From NCBI GenBank assembly GCA_964531735.1, contig CAZHGD010000224.1, forward strand, positions 1 through 9,835: a stretch of DNA of 9,835 bases, read 5' to 3'. Positions 1 to 6,539 of the stretch are shown in pieces. Within the stretch, counting starts at the first letter, position 1; each line of letters begins with the position of its first letter. The notes below the pieces were generated by a model. The model was not told where the DNA came from and did no database searches. It saw nothing but the letters and a program-made list of their open reading frames with translations. This DNA comes from CAZHGD01 sp964531735 (lineage in GTDB: Bacteria > Armatimonadota > UBA10988). A program made the position numbers and the translations under genes.

Positions 1-701
1 CCGGCCAGGTCGCCGCGCCGCAGCAACGCGGGCCGGTGGTCTAGCGCCGAGACGAGGCGGGCCGGCAGGCCGATGTCGGCCACCTCGACATGCCCGGCGG
101 CGTCAGCGGCTGGCCCCACGACCAGACCGACCTTCAGCGCGCCGAAGGTGACGGTGGCCGTGGCACGGACGTGAGGCGCGTAGACAGCGCCGGTGTCGGC
201 GTTGACGCCGCTCGGCACATCGACGGCCAGGACCGGCCGCCCGGCGCCGTTGATGGCGTCGACGGCGTGGTCCAGCGGTGGCCGCGGCGGGCCGCTCAGG
301 CCGGTGCCCAGCAGCGCATCGACAACCACTGCGGAGTGGGACAGGCGCTGGACCAGGTCGGCCGGATCGGGTGCGACCGTGACCGGTAGACCGAGCCGCT
401 CGAGAGCGGTGTAGTTGGTCAGGGCGTCGCCGCGTAGTGCGGTGGGCTCGGCGAGCAGATCGACGGTGACCGGCCGACCGGCCTGGGCGAGCCAACGGGC
501 GGCGACGAACCCGTCGCCGCCGTTGTTGCCCTTGCCGCAGACGATGGCGATCGGCCCGTCGCGCCCGTCGAGCAGTCGCTGCGCGGCGTCGGCCACGGCG
601 CGGCCGGCGTGATCCATGAGCACCAGCGTCGGGATGCCATAGTCCTCGCTGGTCGAGCGGTCCATCTCGCGCATGTCGGCGCTGGTGAAGAGCGGTAGCA
701 T
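1..701 (-). CDS. nnr: NAD(P)H-hydrate epimerase (Nnr/YjeF N-terminal domain), 3' end cut off by window
   Basis: This gene starts at the ATG whose complement is at 699-701 and stays open to the left edge, giving 233 complete codons. The protein is a YjeF_N domain, which interconverts the R and S forms of damaged NAD(P)H hydrates. Visible family motifs are MDHAG at residues 29-33 (usually MENAG), the glycine-rich GKGNNGGDG at about 56-64, DALLGTG at 128-134, and DVPSG at 161-165 followed by the usual FGALK-K/VGL region near 187-193. The epimerase domain ends near residue 212 and the reading frame continues as ALLRRGDLA, which resembles the linker into the ADP-dependent dehydratase (NnrD) domain of bifunctional Nnr. 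The dehydratase part itself is outside the window, so bifunctionality is inferred. The gene is divergent from the neighbouring SDR gene. Identity as an epimerase is very secure; the full architecture is not. Confidence 0.93.
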   Translation of the reverse strand, partial: MLPLFTSADMREMDRSTSEDYGIPTLVLMDHAGRAVADAAQRLLDGRDGPIAIVCGKGNNGGDGFVAARWLAQAGRPVTVDLLAEPTALRGDALTNYTALERLGLPVTVAPDPADLVQRLSHSAVVVDALLGTGLSGPPRPPLDHAVDAINGAGRPVLAVDVPSGVNADTGAVYAPHVRATATVTFGALKVGLVVGPAADAAGHVEVADIGLPARLVSALDHRPALLRRGDLA

Positions 702-791
702 GGGCGGAGTCTGCGCACCGCGCGAGCGGCTGTCAAGAGCGGCAGGAGGCGTCCTGCGCGACACTAACACAGCGGGTAGGGTGATGAGCAA
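702..791. promoter_or_regulatory. Divergent intergenic region between nnr and the SDR gene
   Basis: This 90-bp gap must hold the start signals of both divergent genes. It contains a perfect inverted repeat at 742-757: GCAGGA, a GGCG spacer, then TCCTGC. A purine-rich AGGGTGA at 778-784 could serve as the ribosome site of the GTG start at 792. I see no convincing -35/-10 pair on either strand. The inverted repeat could be an operator, but repeats of this size occur by chance in GC-rich DNA. Confidence 0.3.
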
Positions 792-1574
792 GTGAGCGAC
801 ACGAAGCGGCCTGTGGCCATTGTGACCGGCGCCAGCCGCGGCATCGGCCGCGGCATCGCGATCGCGCTGGGTGGTCTCGGCTACCAGGTGGTGGTCAACT
901 ACAACAGCAGCCCGGGTCCGGCTGAGGAAACCGCCCGGGCGGTCGTCGAGGCCGGTGGGCGCGCTACCGTGGTGCAGGCCGACATCGCCAACCTGGCCGA
1001 CCACGCGGCGCTGCTGGCGGCCGCCACGGACCAGTTCGGCGGCCTTGACCTGCTGGTCAACAACGCCGGCGTGGCGCCGACGGTGCGCACGGACCTGTTG
1101 GAGGCCACGCCGGAGAGCTACGACCGCGTGATGTCGATCAACTTGCGCGGGCCGTACTTCTTCACGCAGCGTGCCGCGCGGCTGATGGTCGAGCAGGTCG
1201 CGGCCGGTCGCCGGCCGGCGCCGAGAATCGTCAACATCGGCAGTGTGAGTGCCTACGCCTCGAGCCCCTTCCGCGGCGAGTACTGCCTGAGCAAGGCTGG
1301 CCTGGGCATGATGACCAAGCTGTTCGCGGAGCGGTTGGCCGAGTACGGCATCGGCGTGTTCGAGATCCGCCCGGGTGTGATCGAGTCGGACATGACCGGC
1401 ACGGTCAAGGCGAAGTACGACCGGCTGATCGCCGAAGGCTTGACGCCGATTGCGCGCTGGGGCACGCCGGAGGATGTCGGCCAGGCGGTGGTGGCCATCG
1501 CCGAGGGCCGCTTCCCGTTCTCGACGGCCCAGGTGATCGACGTCGATGGCGGATTCCACCTGCGGCGGCTGTGA
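792..1574 (+). CDS. Short-chain dehydrogenase/reductase, classical FabG-like
   Basis: This 260-residue protein is a complete classical SDR, an NAD(P)-dependent oxidoreductase with one Rossmann domain. The cofactor motif TGASRGIG is at residues 12-19, the NNAG motif at 90-93, and the structural Asn at N117. The catalytic triad is complete: S151 in NIGSVSA, then Y164 and K168 in the YCLSK motif with the normal 13-residue Ser-Tyr spacing. The C-terminal DGG (252-254) is typical of the FabG-like branch. The start is GTG at 792, preceded by AGGGTGA. Such proteins are often annotated as 3-oxoacyl-ACP reductase, but no acyl-carrier or fatty-acid gene is next to it, so the substrate is unknown and a sugar or alcohol dehydrogenase is equally possible. 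It is divergent from nnr, and no clear terminator separates it from the tRNA promoter downstream. Confidence 0.93.
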   Translation: MSDTKRPVAIVTGASRGIGRGIAIALGGLGYQVVVNYNSSPGPAEETARAVVEAGGRATVVQADIANLADHAALLAAATDQFGGLDLLVNNAGVAPTVRTDLLEATPESYDRVMSINLRGPYFFTQRAARLMVEQVAAGRRPAPRIVNIGSVSAYASSPFRGEYCLSKAGLGMMTKLFAERLAEYGIGVFEIRPGVIESDMTGTVKAKYDRLIAEGLTPIARWGTPEDVGQAVVAIAEGRFPFSTAQVIDVDGGFHLRRL

Positions 1575-1602
1575 TGCCATGAGGGCTGCGCCGCAGAACG
1601 GA

Positions 1603-1631
1603 TTGACTCGTTGAGGGCGGTTGGCTATAAT
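1603..1631 (+). promoter_or_regulatory. Near-consensus sigma70-type promoter of the tRNA-Val gene
   Basis: The -35 box is TTGACT at 1603-1608 and the -10 box is a perfect TATAAT at 1626-1631, separated by exactly 17 bp. This places transcription start at about 1638, only a few bases before the tRNA 5' end at 1642. A sequence this close to consensus stands out in such GC-rich DNA. It is the only clear promoter seen ahead of the HIT-rpsU-yqeY-phoH cluster and may also feed it. Confidence 0.85.
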
Positions 1632-1641
1632 CACCCGAGCC

Positions 1642-1715
1642 GGGCGGGTAGCTCAGTTGGTTAGAGCGCATGCTTGACATGCATGAGGTCCGGGGTTCAA
1701 GTCCCTGTCCGCCCA
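1642..1715 (+). tRNA. tRNA-Val (anticodon GAC)
   Basis: The 74-nt sequence folds into a full cloverleaf. The acceptor stem is GGGCGGG (1642-1648) with TCCGCCC (1708-1714), closed by one G-U pair. The D stem is GCTC/GAGC (1651-1654 and 1664-1667). The anticodon stem is CATGC/GCATG (1669-1673 and 1681-1685) around the loop TTGACAT, giving anticodon GAC at 1676-1678. The variable loop has five bases, and the T arm is CGGGG-TTCAAGT-CCCTG (1691-1707). The discriminator base is A1715. The 3' CCA is not encoded, so it must be added by CCA transferase. GAC reads the GUC and GUU valine codons. Confidence 0.97.
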
Positions 1716-1723
1716 TAGCACAT

Positions 1724-1755
1724 GGCCGCCGCGGTCTGCGGACCGGCGGGCGGCC
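1724..1755 (+). terminator. GC-rich hairpin between tRNA-Val and the HIT gene
   Basis: GGCCGCC (1724-1730) pairs with GGCGGCC (1749-1755), and inside it CGGTC (1732-1736) pairs with GACCG (1741-1745) around a TGCG loop. That makes 12 pairs with a small internal loop. There is no T-run after it, so it is not a classical intrinsic terminator. It could be a weak terminator, a 3'-processing or protection structure for the tRNA, or a leader structure in the mRNA, since the HIT ribosome site begins six bases later. Confidence 0.4.
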
Positions 1756-1760
1756 GTCGT

Positions 1761-1765
1761 GGAGG
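1761..1765 (+). promoter_or_regulatory. Shine-Dalgarno GGAGG that fixes the HIT start
   Basis: A perfect GGAGG lies five bases before the GTG at 1771. The earlier in-frame GTG at 1759 overlaps this element and has no good ribosome site of its own, so 1771 is the better start. Confidence 0.75.
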
Positions 1766-1770
1766 CATCG

Positions 1771-2121
1771 GTGCCAGACACCGAAACGGTCTTCGACAAG
1801 ATCATCTGTGGTGACATCCCCTGCGACAAGGTCTACGAGGACGAGTGGGCCTTGGCGTTCCGGGATATCCATCCGGCTGCCCCGACCCACTTCCTGGTGA
1901 TCCCCAAGCGCCGTCTGGTCGACTTGGGCGAGGCCGAGGTGTCGGACGAAGGGCTGCTGGGGCACCTGTTGCGGGTGGCCGAGTTGGCCGCGCAGCGAAC
2001 CGGGATTGCTGAAGGCGGCTACCGGGTCGTGATCAACAACGGGCGCGACGCTGGGCAGGAGGTGGCGCATGTGCACCTCCATGTGCTGGGTGGGCGCGCG
2101 ATGGGCTGGCCTCCGGGCTAG
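1771..2121 (+). CDS. HIT-family (histidine triad) nucleotide hydrolase, HINT-like
   Basis: The protein has 116 residues from the GTG at 1771, which matches the usual 110-120 residues of bacterial HINT proteins. The N-terminus has the family pattern TVFDKIICGDIP and then VYEDEWALAFRDI, followed by APTHFLVIPK. The histidine triad is HVHLHVLGG, with H100, H102 and H104; H102 corresponds to the catalytic His in HINT enzymes. NNG at 89-91 and the GQEVAH segment before the triad are also standard. The Cys pair found near the N-terminus of zinc-binding HINT proteins is absent. Family members hydrolyse purine nucleoside phosphoramidates or acyl-adenylates; the natural substrate here is unknown. It is the first protein gene after the tRNA and lies 40 bp before rpsU, a common pairing in bacteria. 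It is probably cytosolic. Confidence 0.93.
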   Translation: MPDTETVFDKIICGDIPCDKVYEDEWALAFRDIHPAAPTHFLVIPKRRLVDLGEAEVSDEGLLGHLLRVAELAAQRTGIAEGGYRVVINNGRDAGQEVAHVHLHVLGGRAMGWPPG

Positions 2122-2161
2122 CGACGGAATCAGACAGCCGACGAGCTGGAGGAAGAACTAC

Positions 2162-2365
2162 ATGGCGAAGGTGGAGGTCCGCGACAACGAGTCGCTCGAC
2201 AGCGCGCTGCGGCGCTTCAAGAAGCAGTTGCAGCGAGACGGCACGCTCCAGGAAGCGCGCCGCAAGTCGCGGTACGAGAAGCCCAGTGATCGCCGCCGCC
2301 GCGAGCGCGCCGCTCGGCGCCGCCGCCTGCTCCGCCGGGTTGCCCGCCAGGCCATGAAGGAGTAG
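2162..2365 (+). CDS. rpsU: 30S ribosomal protein bS21
   Basis: This 67-residue, very basic protein is bS21, a late-binding small-subunit protein near the anti-Shine-Dalgarno end of 16S rRNA. The start MAKVEVRDNESLDSALRRFK and the following KSRYEKPSDRRRRER segment are diagnostic, and the C-terminal half is an Arg-rich helix. The ATG at 2162 is preceded by a perfect GGAGG at 2148-2152 with nine bases of spacing. An in-frame ATG exists further upstream at 2069, inside the HIT gene, but the family start and the ribosome site both point to 2162. The spacing to the yqeY-like gene is 11 bp, and rpsU-yqeY is a widely conserved pair. Confidence 0.96.
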   Translation: MAKVEVRDNESLDSALRRFKKQLQRDGTLQEARRKSRYEKPSDRRRRERAARRRRLLRRVARQAMKE

Positions 2366-2376
2366 CAGCCGCCCCA

Positions 2377-2823
2377 ATGAGCCTCGCCGCCCAACTGCTG
2401 GCCGACTACCAAGCCGCTGTCCGGGCTGGCGATGCCGTGCGGGTCGGCACGCTCCGGCTCCTGCGAGCGGCCATTCGCGACGCCGAAATCGACCAGCGCC
2501 ACCCGTTGGCGGATGACGGCGTGCTGGCCGTCATCCAGAAGCAGGTCAAGCAGCGGCGCGATTCCGTGGCCGCCTACCGCGGCGCCGGGCGAACCGACTT
2601 GGCCGAGCGCGAAGAGGCCGAGATGGCCATCCTCCAGGCGTACGTGCCGGCGGGGCTGAGCGCCGAGGCGCTACGCGAGTTGGCTCGAGCGGCGATCGCC
2701 GAAGTCGGCGCGACCGGCGCCGGCGATCTGGGGCGCGTGATGAAAGCGCTGATGCCTCGCGTGCGCGGGCAGGCCGACGGCGGCGCAGTGAACGCGATCG
2801 TTCGCGAGTTGCTCGGCGCGTAG
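2377..2823 (+). CDS. yqeY: GatB/YqeY domain protein
   Basis: The 148-residue protein matches the stand-alone YqeY family over its whole length. The helical N-terminal half contains the LRLLRAAI and KQVKQRRDSVAAYRGAGR regions, then EEAEMAILQAYVP near residues 86-98. The C-terminal half has DLGRVMKALMPRVRGQADGG, equivalent to the tRNA-interacting tail domain of GatB. YqeY proteins are thought to act on or near tRNA because of this similarity, but no enzymatic role is established. The gene follows rpsU by 11 bp, with AAGGAG inside the end of rpsU (2357-2362) as a distant ribosome site, suggesting translational coupling. The 58-bp stretch after it has small GC-rich inverted repeats but no T-run. 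Confidence 0.93.
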   Translation: MSLAAQLLADYQAAVRAGDAVRVGTLRLLRAAIRDAEIDQRHPLADDGVLAVIQKQVKQRRDSVAAYRGAGRTDLAEREEAEMAILQAYVPAGLSAEALRELARAAIAEVGATGAGDLGRVMKALMPRVRGQADGGAVNAIVRELLGA

Positions 2824-2881
2824 GCGGGGGGCCCGCTGAGGCGCACCGAGCGGTACCGGTACGGCGCGGCCGTGGGAGACA

Positions 2882-3847
2882 GTGATCGAAGCTCGGCTTC
2901 CGATCCCAGACGGCGAAGAACTCGCGGCCATCCTCGGCCCTGGTGACGAGTACCTCGACCTTCTCCGACAGTGTCCCGGGGCGGTACGCATCACGGCCAC
3001 GCGGGACGCGCTGCTGTTGCAGGGCGAAGACGAGGCGGTCGGGCAGGTGGCGGCGGTGGTCGACGACCTGCTGACTGTGATTCGCCGCGGCCAGGCGCTC
3101 GGGCGGTCGCAGATCGAGTACGCCGTGCGCAGCCTGCGCGGCGGCAAGCCCGAGGCGTTAGCCGAGCATCTCGCCGAGACGGTGCTGGTGACCGACCGCG
3201 GCAAGCCGATCCGCGCCCGCACGCCCGGGCAGCGCCGCTACGTGCAGGCCATCGAGAACCACGACATCACCTTCGGCATCGGGCCGGCCGGCACGGGCAA
3301 GACCTACCTGGCCATGGCCTGTGCGGTGCGCGCCCTGCGCATCAAGGAAGTCTCGCGGATCATCCTCTGTCGGCCCGCTGTGGAAGCCGGCGAGCGGCTC
3401 GGCTTCCTGCCGGGTGACCTCCAGGCCAAGATCGATCCCTACCTGCGGCCGTTGTACGACGCGCTGTACGACATGGTCGACCTGGAACGCGCCCAGCGAC
3501 ACCTGGAGCGGAGCGTGGTGGAGGTGGCCCCGTTGGCGTTCATGCGCGGGCGGACGCTGAACGACTCGTTCATCATTCTCGACGAGGCGCAGAACACCAC
3601 GGCCGAGCAGATGAAGATGTTCCTGACGCGGCTGGGCTTCGGGTCCAAAGCTGTGGTGACGGGTGACGTGACCCAGACGGACCTGCCGGCCGGCGCGACC
3701 AGCGGTCTGCGGCATGCCGTCGACATCCTGGCCGGTATCGACGGCATCGCCGCCGTGCGGCTGGGCAGTGAAGACGTGGTGCGACACGAGTTGGTACAGC
3801 GCATCGTGGAGGCCTACGGGCGGCACCAACCGCGGGCCGACAGCTAG
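2882..3847 (+). CDS. phoH: PhoH-family P-loop ATPase
   Basis: The 321-residue protein is a typical PhoH/PhoL. An N-terminal KH-like nucleic-acid-binding region (about 35-70) is followed by the NTPase core. Walker A is GPAGTGKT at 134-141, and the family signature RPAVEAGERLGFLPGD is at 164-179. Walker B is IILDEAQN at 231-238, and the sensor region VVTGDVTQTDLP lies at 258-269. The start is GTG at 2882, with GGGAG at 2874-2878 three bases before it, which is close but workable. Its place immediately ahead of the 7TM-HD and ybeY genes is a classic arrangement. PhoH-like proteins are linked to RNA metabolism and ribosome maturation, and this context supports that over phosphate starvation. It is cytosolic, with all core motifs intact. 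Confidence 0.95.
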   Translation: MIEARLPIPDGEELAAILGPGDEYLDLLRQCPGAVRITATRDALLLQGEDEAVGQVAAVVDDLLTVIRRGQALGRSQIEYAVRSLRGGKPEALAEHLAETVLVTDRGKPIRARTPGQRRYVQAIENHDITFGIGPAGTGKTYLAMACAVRALRIKEVSRIILCRPAVEAGERLGFLPGDLQAKIDPYLRPLYDALYDMVDLERAQRHLERSVVEVAPLAFMRGRTLNDSFIILDEAQNTTAEQMKMFLTRLGFGSKAVVTGDVTQTDLPAGATSGLRHAVDILAGIDGIAAVRLGSEDVVRHELVQRIVEAYGRHQPRADS

Positions 3848-3861
3848 AGCACGGATGCCCT

Positions 3862-6048
3862 ATGGGCCAGAAGCCGCCAATTCGCCGTCCAACCGCAGGC
3901 GCCGGCGGGCGCCCCGGCGCTGCCCGTCGCCTGCGCCTCTGGGGCCATCTGGCCGGCACCCGCCTGACCCGGGTCGGGTTGGCGTTGGTGGTGGTGTTCT
4001 GCTACACCGCGCTGCTCGAAGTGGACCTGCTGCGCGCGGGCCTCAACTGGCGCCTCGACGAGGTCGCCGACCGTGACGTGTTCGCCGACCGCAACCTCGA
4101 CTTCATCGACGAGGAGGCGACCGAGAAGCTGCGGCAGACCGCCCGCGACGGCGTGGCCCGCAAGTACGACAGCCTGCCGGCCGCCGACGAGGCGCGCAAT
4201 CGCCTGACCGAGCTGTTCGACAGCCTCGCGGCCTGGGCCGCGGCCAGTGGCGAGGCGCGGCGGCCGCTGCGCGACCTGAAGTACCGGCTGCTCTGGCTCA
4301 GCGTGCCGGACGAGGTGCTCGAGCAGGTGGCGCACTGGTCGCCCGAGCAGCGCGAGGCCTGCCGGACCTATGCCTTGGCGGCCGTCGATCGGGCCTATGC
4401 CGGACGCGAGATCCGCGATGACGTCGTCGAGGATATGGAGGCCGTTCGGCGCGGTCTGTCCGAAGAGGTCAGTCGGCGACCCGTCCATGAACGCGAGTTC
4501 CTCACCGCCCTGCTGACCGGCTCGGATATCGTGCAGCCGAACCGCCGGCTGGACCGTGAGGGCACCGAGGCGTTGCGCGACCGGGCCGGAGATCAGGTCG
4601 AACCGGTGCGCCGGACGCTGATCCGCGGTCAGTCGGTGATCCGCCGAGGCCGGCGCGTCACCGCCGAACACCTGCGCGACCTGCGCGCCCTGGGCCTGGC
4701 CCAGCCGAAATGGGACTGGGGTGGGCTGCTGGCGCTGGTCTGCCTGGTCTCGCTGGTGGTGGTGATCCTGGGCACTTACGTGCGGCTCGAGCAGCCCGCG
4801 GTCTACACCGACACGCGCCGTCTGCTGCTGCTCAACCTGCTGGCGATGATCGCGCTGGTGCTGTTCCGCTTCCTGGTCTGGCTCAAGGGCGAGATCCCCG
4901 ACATCTCGCACCCGGCCATCTTCTGCGGCGCCACGACCGGCATGGTGGTGGCGGTGCTGGTCGATTACCGCATGGCGATGATGATGACCGGCGCGCTGGG
5001 CCTGATGATGGGTATGCTACAGCCGGGCGCCGGCCTGTGGGTGGCCATCGAGGCGTGGCTGGCCGGCCGCGTCGGCGCCATGGCGCTCCGCCACGTGCGC
5101 GATCGCAACGATCTGGCGCGCGCGGGCCTGGTCGTCGCCGGCGCGGGCATGGCCATCGCGGTGATTGTCCAGTTGCCGCGCAACGGGGGCAGCGGCGCCT
5201 ACCTGGCCCAGAGCCTCGGTACGGACTTGCTGTTCGGTTGCGGCTGGGGCATGTTGGCCTTCCTGCTGGCACAAGGGCTGATCCCGCTGCTGGAGCGGCC
5301 GTTTGCCTGTGTGACGCCGTTCCGGTTGCTGGACCTGTGCAACATATCGGCGCCGCTGCTGCAGATGCTCAAGCGGCAAGCGCGAGGGTCGTTCGACTCG
5401 AGCCTGACGATTGGTGACATGGCGGCCGACGCTTGCGAGGCCATCGGCGCCGATCCGCTGCTGGCGCGGGCTTGCGGTTACTACCACGACATCGGCAAGA
5501 CCAAGCACCCGAGCTGGTTCATCGAGAACCAGTTCGGCGGCGAGAACATCCACAACAAGCTCGAGCCGACGGTCAGCACCATGGCCATCAAGTCGCATGT
5601 GGATGAGGGCGTGCAACTCGCGCGCGAGCACCACCTGCCACAGCCGCTGATCGACGTGGTGGCGCAGCACCATGGCACGACGCTGATCTCGTTCTTCTAC
5701 TACCAGGCTCTGGATCGTGCCGAGGAGGGGGACACGATCTCGGAGGAGCAGTTCCGCTACGACGGCCCCGTACCGCAGTTCAAGGAGTCGGGGATCATCA
5801 TGCTGGCCGATGGGGTCGAAGCGGCGGTGCGCGCGGCCTCGGCCCATGGCCCCTTGACCGAGCGGCGCATGGGCGAGATCGTGCAGGGCCTGATCAAGCG
5901 GCGGCTGGACGACCACCAGCTCGATGAGTGCGGCCTGACCTTGCGCGAGCTGAACATCGCCGAGCGGGCGTTCTGCGACTTCCTGCGCGGGATGTACCAC
6001 GGCCGGATCGACTACCCGACGGCAGCCACCAAGGGCCGCGGACGGTAG
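3862..6048 (+). CDS. pgpH: 7TM-HD membrane phosphodiesterase, PgpH/YqfF type (c-di-AMP hydrolase family) with altered metal site
   Basis: The 728-residue protein has the full architecture of the family. A first membrane helix at about 36-55 is followed by an extracytoplasmic 7TMR-HDED domain (about 60-280), a block of about seven membrane helices (286-475), and a cytosolic HD domain (490-712). In this family the HD domain hydrolyses cyclic-di-AMP to pApA. Recognisable metal-site residues are H542 and D543 (YYHDIGK), H579, H603 and H604 (AQHHGT) and D650 (MLADG). The expected first His, in the family pattern G-T/S-Y/F-x-H-S-L, is S513 here (RGSFDSSL, 505-515 region). The start at 3862 has no strong ribosome site and follows phoH by 14 bp, so coupling is likely. 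No diadenylate cyclase is present in the window, so c-di-AMP as substrate comes from family knowledge. Confidence 0.92.
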   Translation: MGQKPPIRRPTAGAGGRPGAARRLRLWGHLAGTRLTRVGLALVVVFCYTALLEVDLLRAGLNWRLDEVADRDVFADRNLDFIDEEATEKLRQTARDGVARKYDSLPAADEARNRLTELFDSLAAWAAASGEARRPLRDLKYRLLWLSVPDEVLEQVAHWSPEQREACRTYALAAVDRAYAGREIRDDVVEDMEAVRRGLSEEVSRRPVHEREFLTALLTGSDIVQPNRRLDREGTEALRDRAGDQVEPVRRTLIRGQSVIRRGRRVTAEHLRDLRALGLAQPKWDWGGLLALVCLVSLVVVILGTYVRLEQPAVYTDTRRLLLLNLLAMIALVLFRFLVWLKGEIPDISHPAIFCGATTGMVVAVLVDYRMAMMMTGALGLMMGMLQPGAGLWVAIEAWLAGRVGAMALRHVRDRNDLARAGLVVAGAGMAIAVIVQLPRNGGSGAYLAQSLGTDLLFGCGWGMLAFLLAQGLIPLLERPFACVTPFRLLDLCNISAPLLQMLKRQARGSFDSSLTIGDMAADACEAIGADPLLARACGYYHDIGKTKHPSWFIENQFGGENIHNKLEPTVSTMAIKSHVDEGVQLAREHHLPQPLIDVVAQHHGTTLISFFYYQALDRAEEGDTISEEQFRYDGPVPQFKESGIIMLADGVEAAVRAASAHGPLTERRMGEIVQGLIKRRLDDHQLDECGLTLRELNIAERAFCDFLRGMYHGRIDYPTAATKGRGR

Positions 6049-6062
6049 GCAGGCGAGTCTCC

Positions 6063-6539
6063 ATGCCCATGCTCCTGGACGACAGTTCGGCGCCGTTCGC
6101 CATCGACCACGGGTTGCTCGCGAGCGCGGTCTCGGCGGTAACCGGCGGTGAGCTGGGCCAGGAGGCCGAAGTCAGCGTCGTGGTCACCGACGATGCGGGC
6201 ATCGCCCAGATCAACGAACAGTACCTGGCGCATGAAGGACCGACCGACGTCATCAGTTTCCCTCAGTATGACCTGACGCCCGGCGCACCGACCGGCCTGC
6301 CGCCGCAGGCTCTGCTGGGCGACGTGGTCATCTCGGCCGAGACTGCGGCCAGCCAGGCCGCGGAGTACGCTGGCTGGACGGCTGGCGACGAGGTATGTCT
6401 GTTACTGGTGCATGGTCTGTTGCACCTGTGTGGCTATGACGACCAGACGGCGGCTGACCGGCTGGTCATGCAGCAGCGCGAGGACCACTACCTGCGGGCG
6501 CTGGGCCGACCGGCGGTGCCGCGAGAGGGCGAGCGATGA
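6063..6539 (+). CDS. ybeY: YbeY-type endoribonuclease / rRNA maturation factor
   Basis: The 158-residue protein is a YbeY metalloprotein, needed in many bacteria for 16S rRNA 3'-end maturation and ribosome quality control. The fold markers are VSVVVTDDAGIAQIN (37-51), the PTDVISFP motif (60-67) and LLGDVVIS (84-91). The zinc motif is HGLLHLCGYDD: H117 and H121 are present, but the third position, normally His in GYDH, is D127. The usual Glu-rich tail after it is replaced by ADRLVMQQRED. The ATG at 6063 follows the pgpH stop by 14 bp with a weak AGGCGAG five bases before it; the ATG at 6069 is an alternative. The gene ends in ATGA, overlapping the start of the dgkA-like gene by 4 bp. Family assignment is secure; activity with the altered ligand is probable but not certain. 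Confidence 0.94.
   Translation: MPMLLDDSSAPFAIDHGLLASAVSAVTGGELGQEAEVSVVVTDDAGIAQINEQYLAHEGPTDVISFPQYDLTPGAPTGLPPQALLGDVVISAETAASQAAEYAGWTAGDEVCLLLVHGLLHLCGYDDQTAADRLVMQQREDHYLRALGRPAVPREGER

Noticed and set aside
784..795. Tiny ATG-AGC-AAG-TGA frame overlapping the SDR GTG start, as a leader peptide
   Set aside because: Three codons are too few to claim a regulatory leader; it most likely arises by chance.
1405..2082. Minus-strand open frame (225 codons) across the SDR end, tRNA and HIT gene
   Set aside because: It runs antisense through a tRNA gene and a well-identified HIT gene, so it cannot be a real protein gene.
2824..2836. GCGGG-GGG-CCCGC hairpin after yqeY as a terminator
   Set aside because: The stem is only five pairs with no T-run, and the downstream gene is likely co-transcribed.
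2853..2862. Perfect 10-bp palindrome GTACCGGTAC upstream of phoH
   Set aside because: About ten palindromes of this length are expected by chance in 10 kb; no second copy or promoter context supports an operator.
3844..4911. Long minus-strand open frame (355 codons) opposite pgpH
   Set aside because: It is antisense to a gene with clear domain motifs, and its translation is Gln/Ala/Gly-rich low complexity typical of the reverse frame of GC-rich genes.
5017..6000. Long minus-strand open frame (327 codons) opposite the HD domain
   Set aside because: Same reason: it mirrors the HD domain codons, with Arg/Gln/Val-rich content and no recognisable motif or ribosome site.
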